NCBI GenBank assembly: GCA_005801425.1 | Contig: SYDY01000098.1 | Span: forward strand, 20,058-84,057 | From: Bdellovibrionales bacterium | GTDB lineage: Bacteria > Myxococcota > XYA12-FULL-58-9 > SYDY01 | Direction of reading: 5' to 3' | DNA length: 64,000 nt | In this document: positions 42,306 to 48,985 of the stretch, in pieces | Layout: every line of letters starts with the position of its first letter | Numbering within the stretch: the first letter of the stretch is position 1 | Position numbers and translations under genes: made by a program | Notes under the pieces: model-generated | The model's input: the letters and a program-made list of their open reading frames with translations, nothing else | Database searches by the model: none | Told to the model about the DNA's origin: nothing

Positions 42306-43511
42306 ACTGGCATGTTCAGGTCCAAACGAAAAGCGGGCATAATTTTTAAATCGCGAGGCAGCGCCAGGACGGCGATGTCCGGGATTCACGTCAAAAAATT
42401 CACCGGGCACCACAATCACACGGTGTTTTAATGCTTCTTCAAAAAACGCACGTCCATCGCGCAACGTGGGTGGGAGATTGGATAAATTGCCCCAGACATA
42501 AAACGATCCGTTCGGTTCAACATCCATGGTGATGCCCATGGATGTGAGGCGTTCCATGAGCAAACGTCGTTTGGCACCGAACACGGATTGAATGGTGGCT
42601 GTTTCGGCATTGACGATATCGTCGGAAAAAAGTGCCAAGGCCGCGCGTTGCAAGGGACGTGATGCGCCGCCATCCAAAAATGATCCAGCGCTTGCAATGC
42701 CATCGATGAGCGACTGGGGACCCACGGTCCACGACACGCGCCAACCGGGATATCGCCAGTTTTTGGTAAGACCATCGATGATGAGCACAGGATCGTGATC
42801 CACGTCATCGACATGGGCAGCAGCACTTACGGGGCCTTCCCCATTCCAAATGTAACGACTGTAAAATTCATCGACAATAAGTGCGGTGCCAAGCTCCCTG
42901 CATATATCGACCCAGCCTTGCAATTCGTCGCCGTAAATTACTTTGCCGGTGGGATTGCAGGGATTGGATAAGAGCAATGCACCAAGTCCACGGCCCATCA
43001 CTTCGCGTCGCAGCTCTTCTTGTGTAAATGCATAGCCGCGTGCGCCATCAAGCAAAATTGGAATGGGATTAAACGATCGAAAAATATCGAGAAGTTCTTC
43101 GTAGGCTGTGTAATCGGGCAAGAAGTGGCCCAAGTTGATATGTCCAAGGGCTGCAACCACACGTGTAAGACCCGTGCGTCCACCCCCAGAAATCGCAACA
43201 TTCTTGGCGGTGTATTGGGATACTTTTCCTACGCGATAGGTACGGTTGTACAAATCGGCCACGGCTTGGCGAAGTTCTAAAAGACCTGGCACGGGCGCGT
43301 ATTCGTTGTCTTCGGGGGCAACGTCAATGTGTGTGATACGTGGCGGAGCGCCGGGAAGTTCACCCGCTTCGGGTTGACCTTGACCCAGATTGCACCAATC
43401 GGCGTTGCTTCCGCGATAACCATGGGCGGCGGCTTGGGTCATCACATAAATTACGCCGGTGCGTGGGACATTGCGAAATGCGGATGTGCCTGGATGCATA
43501 TTGCTCATCAT
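42255..43511 (-). CDS. PLP-dependent aminotransferase (class I/II)
   Basis: The 418-residue protein is a fold-type I aminotransferase: NLGQGQPEAGELPG at the N-terminus, PVPGLLELRQAVADLYN, LLLSNPCNPTGKVIYG, LIVDEFYSRYIW (PLP-contacting Asp and Tyr), the Schiff-base Lys in IIDGLTKNWRYPGWRVSW, and the substrate-carboxylate Arg in the C-terminal ARFSFGPEHASLEAGM. Substrate not determined; aspartate/aromatic or alanine-type activity is possible. ATG 43511 has AGGA 5 bases upstream; the longer frame runs into an intergenic repeat and is rejected. It is downstream of the thioredoxin-like gene on the same strand and overlaps protease copy 4 tail-to-tail by 51 bases. Confidence 0.92.
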   Translation of the reverse strand: MMSNMHPGTSAFRNVPRTGVIYVMTQAAAHGYRGSNADWCNLGQGQPEAGELPGAPPRITHIDVAPEDNEYAPVPGLLELRQAVADLYNRTYRVGKVSQYTAKNVAISGGGRTGLTRVVAALGHINLGHFLPDYTAYEELLDIFRSFNPIPILLDGARGYAFTQEELRREVMGRGLGALLLSNPCNPTGKVIYGDELQGWVDICRELGTALIVDEFYSRYIWNGEGPVSAAAHVDDVDHDPVLIIDGLTKNWRYPGWRVSWTVGPQSLIDGIASAGSFLDGGASRPLQRAALALFSDDIVNAETATIQSVFGAKRRLLMERLTSMGITMDVEPNGSFYVWGNLSNLPPTLRDGRAFFEEALKHRVIVVPGEFFDVNPGHRRPGAASRFKNYARFSFGPEHASLEAGMARLERMIANAR

Positions 43512-43520
43512 TGAATCCTT

Positions 43521-43542
43521 GGAACGCGGGCATCCTGCCCGC
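43521..43542. repeat. GCGGGCA/TGCCCGC palindromic repeat between two minus-strand genes
   Basis: GGAACGCGGGCATCCTGCCC followed by GC, containing a 7-bp stem with a 3-base loop, fills the 31-base gap between the thioredoxin-like gene and the aminotransferase gene. Its reverse complement is identical over 22 bases to 22193-22214 within hemH. Confidence 0.8.
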
Positions 43543-44097
43543 TTATAATTTCCATTTAATATTGCAGCCAATACTGGGGAATTGTTCTCGCGCATTGGGC
43601 GTATGGGTCAAGAGTGTTTCGACCGCTGCGTGAAGATCGCTTCCCGTGATGGGCTTGTGATTACCGGGGGTGCTGTCGTCGAAGCGTCCGCGATAGACCA
43701 ATTTAAAATCCGCATCGAATAAAAAGAAATCGGGTGTGCATGCGGCTTTGTAGGCGCGTGCAACATTTTGCGTTGCATCGAACACATAGGGGAATGGATA
43801 TCCTGCCGAGATGATTTTCTCTGCCATTTTTCGCGGTGAATCTTCGGGGTAGAGGGCGATGTCGTTGGCGTTGATACCTACCACACCTAAACCACGTTCC
43901 ATGCAATTACGCGTAAATGCCGCGAGGGCCTTTTCTAAATGCGCCACGAACGGACAGTGGTTGCACATAAAAATAACAAGAAGGCCTTTTTTCCCTTTAA
44001 AATCATCGCGGGCGACAAGCGTTCCATCGGGCGTGGGGAGGGAAAAATCAGGTGCCACAAGGCCCAAAGGTGGCATGTTGGAGGGGGTTTTTGCCAT
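43543..44097 (-). CDS. Thioredoxin-fold AhpC/TSA family protein
   Basis: The 184-residue protein has the redoxin layout: GLVAPDFSLPTPDGTLVARDDFKGKKG, then the active-site strand LLVIFMCNHCPFVAHLEKAL with a Cys-x-x-Cys (CNHC) pair, INANDIALYPEDSP, and a resolving-face strand CTPDFFLFDADFKLVYRGRFDD with the cis-Pro after Thr. The CNHCPF motif is typical of a widespread bacterial 'thioredoxin family / AhpC-TSA' group, probably a cytoplasmic thiol-disulfide oxidoreductase; no signal peptide is seen. It is upstream of the aminotransferase gene, separated only by a palindromic repeat, so the two could be co-transcribed. Confidence 0.88.
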   Translation of the reverse strand: MAKTPSNMPPLGLVAPDFSLPTPDGTLVARDDFKGKKGLLVIFMCNHCPFVAHLEKALAAFTRNCMERGLGVVGINANDIALYPEDSPRKMAEKIISAGYPFPYVFDATQNVARAYKAACTPDFFLFDADFKLVYRGRFDDSTPGNHKPITGSDLHAAVETLLTHTPNAREQFPSIGCNIKWKL

Positions 44098-44142
44098 GGC
44101 CGGGAATATGCCAGATGTTGTAAGGATGATATAGAGCGATGC

Positions 44143-44376
44143 ATGCGCGCAATGATTGAAAAATACGGACCTTTGGCCGTGGGTATCTATCTAGGTCTTT
44201 TTTTTATCGTTTTGTTTGGTTTTGCCATGGCGATCCAGTTTGGTTTTCAGGTTGAAAGCATGGCGGGTGGTCTTGGTACGTGGGCTGCAGCCTATATCGC
44301 CACGAAATTGACCCAACCTCTGCGTATTATCGCAACGATTGCCCTGGTGCCTTGGGTGGCTAAATTGCGAGGATAA
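44143..44376 (+). CDS. DUF1279 (FAM210-like) small membrane protein
   Basis: The 77-residue protein starts at ATG 44143 (44152 is an alternative). It has a short MIEKYGPLAVGIYLGLFFIV segment with one membrane helix, a middle stretch around GFQVESMAGGLGT, and a C-terminal AYIATKLTQPLRIIATIALVPWVAK. The order YG..avgiYL, then AY...K...P.RI..T..L.P.va is the DUF1279 pattern shared with mitochondrial FAM210 proteins. The function in bacteria is not known. The open frame extends upstream, but that part is antisense to the thioredoxin-like gene and is rejected. It is divergent from that gene and 27 bases ahead of the 955-residue gene. Confidence 0.75.
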   Translation: MRAMIEKYGPLAVGIYLGLFFIVLFGFAMAIQFGFQVESMAGGLGTWAAAYIATKLTQPLRIIATIALVPWVAKLRG

Positions 44377-44388
44377 GGCAGATCTTTT

Positions 44389-44397
44389 TGATATAAT
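44389..44397 (+). promoter_or_regulatory. Extended -10 promoter element just before the 955-residue gene
   Basis: TGATATAAT (44389-44397) is a perfect extended -10 (TG, one base, TATAAT). Six bases separate it from the ATG at 44404, so the transcript would start at or next to the start codon; no Shine-Dalgarno is present. It lies in the symmetrical TTTTGAT ATA ATCAAAA, which could alternatively act as a weak hairpin after the DUF1279 gene. Confidence 0.45.
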
Positions 44398-44403
44398 CAA
44401 AAT

Positions 44404-47271
44404 ATGCCGGATAGTATCAGACCTGGATCTGCGTCGCCTATAGGACAACGTCATGATGTCCAGGTAGAAAAACCCATAACAGAAGGTCCATTGGATTCCT
44501 TCGTGTTGCATGGGGTTGCATCGCATAGCATAGAGATGCAGCGGCCTATTGCTCCTCCTGCGCCGTCTCAGTCGTCAGTCAATCCATTGCCGCCATTGAG
44601 CGATCCGCGTTGGGCTGTATGGGAAAAAGCCCATCCCATTGAAACCAAGTTTTATCAACTGCGTGCGAATGCACTTGCAGACGCAAGGCCACCGCGTGTG
44701 GTGGTGCAGTTGGAGATGCAAGGTGGTTCTGGGGATATTGCATTTGGAAAAAAGCTTAAGGATAAACTAGAAGATATTCTTCCTGCAGGTTCAAACGTTG
44801 TTTTTGTGGGGGATGCTGATGTCATTGAAGCTGCAAAGAAATTTGGTTATACCGTTGAACGCCTTGATTTCGAAAAACACGCCAACGCCGATGTGTTGAT
44901 TGTTGCGCCCTTGGTAAAATCTAAACCGCGACTTGCGGCAAAGCATGTTTTGCATCTCGTGGAATATACATCGTTGGCACATTATTCTGAGAGCCCACGC
45001 GAGGCGCATGGCCAAGCTTTGTTATTGGGGGCAGACAGTGGTTACGGAGGTTGGTTTTTGGATGTTCCAAAAATATCACCTATGGAGTCCGATAGTGAAA
45101 TGGGTGTCAAGCTTTCACGCTCCGCAGCACCCGGTTTACGTCAGCGTTTGCGTGATGCAGGCACCCTGGTGGCTATGGTCTATCCAGGAAAAGCGTATGG
45201 GGGTTCTTTGCAAACGCTCATCGAAGTTGCAAAAACAAAACCAGTGGTGGCACTTGTTCAATTGAAAGCAACAGTGCCGATCCCCGCAGCGTTTGCGGTG
45301 ATTGAGCATCCTGACGGTCTCGATGAATCATTGATTGAAGAGCACCCAACTTCGGTACATATTGTGCGAGCATCATCGATGCCGCACACGGAGATGGTGG
45401 CATGTTTACAGTCGGCTGATCTTGTCTTTTGTACGGGCGACCATACGCCCGTTGAAACATTGGTCTGCAATCCCAATGCACCGTGGTTGCATGAGATGCC
45501 AATGCACAAAGCGATGTTTGTGAGTGATTTGATAGGATTTGCATCAAGAAATGGATTTTCCAGAGTTTCTGGCGCACTCGAAATGGGGATTAATGCCATA
45601 AATGGCGATACGAAGGCGCAATCTAGGATCGCACCTCTACTGATTGATCCTGAATTTCGACGAGAGTGGTTTCGATTTGCGCAAGCAGTGACAGCGATAT
45701 CCGATGTGACCCTTCCGCTTGCCAATGCGATGCTCACATGCAGAACGCATGAGGATCATCCACAATGGCGTGCAGCCGAAGATCTTCTCACGTTGGCTTG
45801 TCGTCATGGCATGTCAACGCAAGAAGCATTGCGTCTTTGTGTCCCTCCTTTTGATGAACAAAAGATGACGACGATTTGGAGAGCCGCATGGCTGTGCATT
45901 AAACCCTCGTTATTTGGGCTACGCCCCACCCACACAGTTTTAGTGCATCAGCAAGCATGTGATTTATCAATGGTGCTTCATGCCGCGATACATACGCGGC
46001 AAGAAGACAAGGCCGAGGTTGCTGATGCTGTTTGGGGAGAATTGGATTTTAAAAAAAGTTATCCAAATGCATTGTGGATAGCGCTAGGTCAACTTGATGC
46101 AGTGTCAAAAGAAAGAGCATGTTTATGGATAAGACGCTTTGAGGAAAATCCATCGTTGTTAGGTGTCGGACTTGGGGCTGTCGAGGCAGTAAAAAAATAT
46201 CCTGAATTACGGACTGAACTTGTCGCGCTACTGCAAAGGAATGCGACAAAAAATTCATGGATATTACGAACGTCGCTTGAACTTTGTTTGCATTTGGCTG
46301 CCACCGATGCAGAGAGAACCGAAATATTTCAATGGTTTTCCAAAACGCAGTTCGAATTGACCAAAGATACGCCGCCTCTTCTTTTGTCTCTTTCTCAAGG
46401 AAGTCCTGATGGGATGGACCGTCTGGTGCAGGAACAGCGTATTGCGTGGCTTGCATGGCTTGAAACTGCACCCAGCGATCAAACACAAAAATCCTTGCAT
46501 GATATCGTAGAAAAATTACATGTGCTTCGTGAGGATCCACATGGGAGAGGATTCTTAACGTCAATCGTAGGTGTTTTTATAAAGCGTTATGCCAATGGGA
46601 ACATGGATGATGGACGCAACATACATGACCTCTTTCGTTTCCTTAATGATGTTCCTGAACTGCGTTTTCCTTGCTTTTCTCTTGCCATGAATGTGTGTGC
46701 GCGTGTTGTGGATGAACACGCATTCCGTCTTTTGAGATACGATCTGAACGATTATGAGTCTGGATGGAAAGAGGATCCTGAAAGTGAGCGTTTGTGGCGT
46801 GCTATGTGCCGTAATCCAAATGTTTTTAGAAACCCTATTGAGATTGCAGATGCAAGGTTTTCTATTCTCTCTCGCATTTTATCCTTAGGGGTTGAACAAG
46901 ACGATGATGTCTTTGCGGAAACACTTGATGACATGAATGTTGTTACTCGGTGCTTGTTCGAAAAAACAGCTTTCGAGAGGCAACGTGAATATGCATTGTC
47001 TGTCGTTTTAAAATTCGCATTTTCTTCATATTCAGGAGCCAATACCTTTTTAGAACATGTTTTTCCCGAAGAAAAAAGTGCATGGGAATCCGATCCAGAA
47101 ATGAAATCGTTGCTTGATATGCTTTCTAAAACGTTTGTCACATATTTCATGAAATTGGATAGTGGGGACCAAGAAACAATTGGACCGATCGCGAAATCAT
47201 TGATACCATTTGCGCGCCGGTATGCCCCTGAAAGAGTAGAACAACTTGAAGCGCTGGCATTGGTGAATTAA
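44404..47271 (+). CDS. Large protein with GT-B-like N-terminal domain and helical C-terminal region
   Basis: The 955-residue protein has no signal peptide or membrane segment. After a Pro/Ser-rich start (1-70), residues about 95-400 show alternating strands and helices: VVVQLEMQGGSGDIAFGKKL (Gly-rich first loop), ILPAGSNVVFVGDADVIEAAKKFGY, ADVLIVAPLV, TLVAMVYPGKAYGGSLQTLI, and SADLVFCTGDHTPVETLVCNPNAPWL. This resembles a two-Rossmann-domain GT-B glycosyltransferase or sugar epimerase, but specific catalytic residues cannot be named. Residues 410-955 are almost all helical with Leu/Trp/Ala heptad-like spacing, as in a solenoid. It is a single-gene unit with a possible leaderless promoter. Family unknown. 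Confidence 0.7.
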   Translation: MPDSIRPGSASPIGQRHDVQVEKPITEGPLDSFVLHGVASHSIEMQRPIAPPAPSQSSVNPLPPLSDPRWAVWEKAHPIETKFYQLRANALADARPPRVVVQLEMQGGSGDIAFGKKLKDKLEDILPAGSNVVFVGDADVIEAAKKFGYTVERLDFEKHANADVLIVAPLVKSKPRLAAKHVLHLVEYTSLAHYSESPREAHGQALLLGADSGYGGWFLDVPKISPMESDSEMGVKLSRSAAPGLRQRLRDAGTLVAMVYPGKAYGGSLQTLIEVAKTKPVVALVQLKATVPIPAAFAVIEHPDGLDESLIEEHPTSVHIVRASSMPHTEMVACLQSADLVFCTGDHTPVETLVCNPNAPWLHEMPMHKAMFVSDLIGFASRNGFSRVSGALEMGINAINGDTKAQSRIAPLLIDPEFRREWFRFAQAVTAISDVTLPLANAMLTCRTHEDHPQWRAAEDLLTLACRHGMSTQEALRLCVPPFDEQKMTTIWRAAWLCIKPSLFGLRPTHTVLVHQQACDLSMVLHAAIHTRQEDKAEVADAVWGELDFKKSYPNALWIALGQLDAVSKERACLWIRRFEENPSLLGVGLGAVEAVKKYPELRTELVALLQRNATKNSWILRTSLELCLHLAATDAERTEIFQWFSKTQFELTKDTPPLLLSLSQGSPDGMDRLVQEQRIAWLAWLETAPSDQTQKSLHDIVEKLHVLREDPHGRGFLTSIVGVFIKRYANGNMDDGRNIHDLFRFLNDVPELRFPCFSLAMNVCARVVDEHAFRLLRYDLNDYESGWKEDPESERLWRAMCRNPNVFRNPIEIADARFSILSRILSLGVEQDDDVFAETLDDMNVVTRCLFEKTAFERQREYALSVVLKFAFSSYSGANTFLEHVFPEEKSAWESDPEMKSLLDMLSKTFVTYFMKLDSGDQETIGPIAKSLIPFARRYAPERVEQLEALALVN

Positions 47272-47360
47272 AAGCACCTACGTCAAAAGTAATCAATGAA
47301 ATTTGGGTCTTCTCCTAAATGTGTGAATGCTTGGGGAACGGAAAAAATGGGGAGATCTTG

Positions 47361-47699
47361 ATGCTGATCACACGCGATGAATTTGATAAAATTGACATTC
47401 GGGTAGGCACCGTGCTTGAGGCAAAGCCATTCCCCGAGGCGCGGAAACCAGCATTTCAACTGCGCATCGATTTTGGCGAAGAACTGGGTGTAAAACAATC
47501 GTCGGCGCAAATCACAGTGCATTATAGCCCTGAATCATTGCTGGGCCGTCGTGTGCTTGCTGTCGTAAATTTCCCTCCCATGCGCATCGCAGGATTTAAA
47601 TCGGAAGTATTGACGCTTGGATTTGCAGATGCAAACGGTGCGATTGTATTGGCTTCTGTGGAAGAGGGTGGTGTGCCCAATGGCGCGCGGATGATGTGA
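47361..47699 (+). CDS. csaA: CsaA-type tRNA-binding domain protein
   Basis: The 112-residue protein is a stand-alone OB-fold tRNA-binding domain: [25 protein letters not shown] at the N-terminus, [55 protein letters not shown] in the middle (given here in short blocks: [20 protein letters not shown]) and VPNGARMM at the end, all matching CsaA, a dimeric protein described as a secretion-related chaperone in Bacillus. ATG 47361 has GGGAG 8 bases upstream; the upstream ATG 47319 has no support. It overlaps or adjoins the acetyltransferase gene. Confidence 0.93.
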   Translation: MLITRDEFDKIDIRVGTVLEAKPFPEARKPAFQLRIDFGEELGVKQSSAQITVHYSPESLLGRRVLAVVNFPPMRIAGFKSEVLTLGFADANGAIVLASVEEGGVPNGARMM

Positions 47700-47704
47700 G
47701 AAAC

Positions 47705-48271
47705 ATGAACGACATGATGTTGCATGCACCCACGTGTTGTGTGGGCGATGACTTTGTTATTCGCGCATATATGTGCGGAGATGAATCACTGTTGTCAGAA
47801 TCGGTAACCATATCCTACGACCATTTAAAACAATTCATGCCATGGGCCAAACATACGCAGACGATTGGAGAATCGCAAAGCGTGATTGCCAAAGCGATGG
47901 CGAATTATTCACGCACCGAAGATTTCATGCTGGGTATTTTTTCTCCCGATGAAACTACGCAGTGGGGTGGTACCGGATTTCACTTGCGTGAAGGTCCTCT
48001 GGAAACGCGTTCGGCTGAGATAGGTTTGTGGATCCGAGCGGAATTTGCACACCAAGGCATGGGAACGCGGGTTCTCTCTGCGATGCTCAATTGGGGTTTT
48101 ACGGCATGGCCATGGGAGCGTCTTACGTGGCGCTGTGATGCAGACAACATAGCAAGCGCACGTGTAGCGGAAAAATGTGGTATGCAGCTTGAAGGGCGTT
48201 TGCGAGGTCATAGGCGTAAAGAAGATGGGTCTCGCGTGGATACTCTGTGTTATGCTGCATTACGATCATGA
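47705..48271 (+). CDS. GNAT family N-acetyltransferase (RimJ/RimL-like)
   Basis: The 188-residue protein has the GNAT fold of the RimJ/RimL group, which acetylate protein N-termini or small amines with acetyl-CoA. The conserved acetyl-CoA loop is EFAHQGMGTRVLSAMLNWGF (Q-x-x-G-x-G/A), followed by LTWRCDADNIASARVAEKCGMQLEGRLRGHRR split here as RCDADNIASARVAEKCGM and LEGRLRGH, the usual 'N..S..v.ek.GF..eG..r' segment. ATG 47705 is used; the GTG at 47696 overlaps the csaA stop (GTGA) and may be the real, coupled start, adding three residues. A two-hairpin repeat follows the stop codon. Confidence 0.92.
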   Translation: MNDMMLHAPTCCVGDDFVIRAYMCGDESLLSESVTISYDHLKQFMPWAKHTQTIGESQSVIAKAMANYSRTEDFMLGIFSPDETTQWGGTGFHLREGPLETRSAEIGLWIRAEFAHQGMGTRVLSAMLNWGFTAWPWERLTWRCDADNIASARVAEKCGMQLEGRLRGHRRKEDGSRVDTLCYAALRS

Positions 48272-48272
48272 G

Positions 48273-48345
48273 GTAGGGGCGGTTCGCGAACCGCCCTTGC
48301 GATGCTTGATTCAAGCTTTTAGGGCGATTCACGAATCGCCCCTAC
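48273..48345. repeat. Composite palindromic repeat (GTAGGGGCG ... CGCCCCTAC)
   Basis: Two hairpins stand side by side: GGGCGGTTCGCGAACCGCCC (48277-48296) and GGGCGATTCACGAATCGCCC (48322-48341), with the outer bases GTAGGGGCG and CGCCCCTAC also complementary. It fills half of the 151-base gap after the acetyltransferase gene and may terminate it. Related single hairpins lie at 17998 and 56959. The remaining bases to 48423 show nothing clear. Confidence 0.85.
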
Positions 48346-48422
48346 ACATGAAACATGAATTTGGTGAAATTGGAAATGGGTGTCCCAATTTGTTATTGTA
48401 GATGCTCACCGAGGCGTATTGC

Positions 48423-48944
48423 ATGTCTATTTCAAAACCTCTTGCTGACTTACAAATGGCGCTTGCCAAACGCCATTTTCCTGCAACACCGGCACAGGCT
48501 GGGTCGCTTGATTTGGCCTATGAACAAATTGTGGTCGCACTGGACCCCTCTGAGGACCTTACGCCGCGTATCGTTCAGCTTCAGCATATTCCCATTGACG
48601 ATGGGGGCGAGGCCCCTACACCAGGGCATGTTACCCACTACCTGCAATGTGTGAGCGTCCTTGGTATTGCCATCAAACCGGCATGCCTTGGGGAGGTCGC
48701 ACGTTTGATTTTGGCCATCAATAAAACGTTGGAATGGCCAGGTTTTGGACTCAGTGAGAAAGATCTCGCGATATACCTACAGGTGGTCCACCCCTGTTAC
48801 GGCGCGCTTCCTGGCCATGATGCGGTCGAAGATATCCTGGCCATGATGGAGCTGTACTTGGATACTTTTTCTGGGACACTGGGCCAAGTTGCCCAAGGGA
48901 CTGTGACGTTTGCGCAGGCCCTATCCCAGCATGCACATACGTAA
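48423..48944 (+). CDS. Small acidic protein resembling the CesT/YbjN chaperone fold
   Basis: The 173-residue protein begins MSISKPLADLQMALAKR, with GAGG 8 bases upstream; an ATG at 48402 lacks such a site. The order is an N-terminal helix, strands (RIVQLQHIPI, VTHYLQCVSVLGIAI), a helix with GEVARLILAINKTLEWPGFGLSE (shown as LILAINKTLEWPGFGL), a strand DLAIYLQVVHP and a long C-terminal helix (DAVEDILAMMELYLDTFSG). This matches in outline the type III secretion chaperone / YbjN fold ('l...N......p.F.l......l.l........ l...l..f......'). The resemblance is by pattern only. It lies 41 bases before the 614-residue protein with hydrophobic hairpins, as secretion chaperones often precede their clients. 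Confidence 0.6.
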   Translation: MSISKPLADLQMALAKRHFPATPAQAGSLDLAYEQIVVALDPSEDLTPRIVQLQHIPIDDGGEAPTPGHVTHYLQCVSVLGIAIKPACLGEVARLILAINKTLEWPGFGLSEKDLAIYLQVVHPCYGALPGHDAVEDILAMMELYLDTFSGTLGQVAQGTVTFAQALSQHAHT

Positions 48945-48985
48945 TTTCGAGAAAATCTGACAAATCGGGTTATAGTTCCAAGAGC

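Noticed and set aside
43512..43595. N-terminal extension of the aminotransferase
   Set aside because: Runs through the palindromic repeat and into the 3' end of the thioredoxin-like gene; ATG 43511 with AGGA is better.
43939..44142. N-terminal extension of the DUF1279 protein
   Set aside because: Antisense to the thioredoxin-like gene and not part of the DUF1279 pattern.
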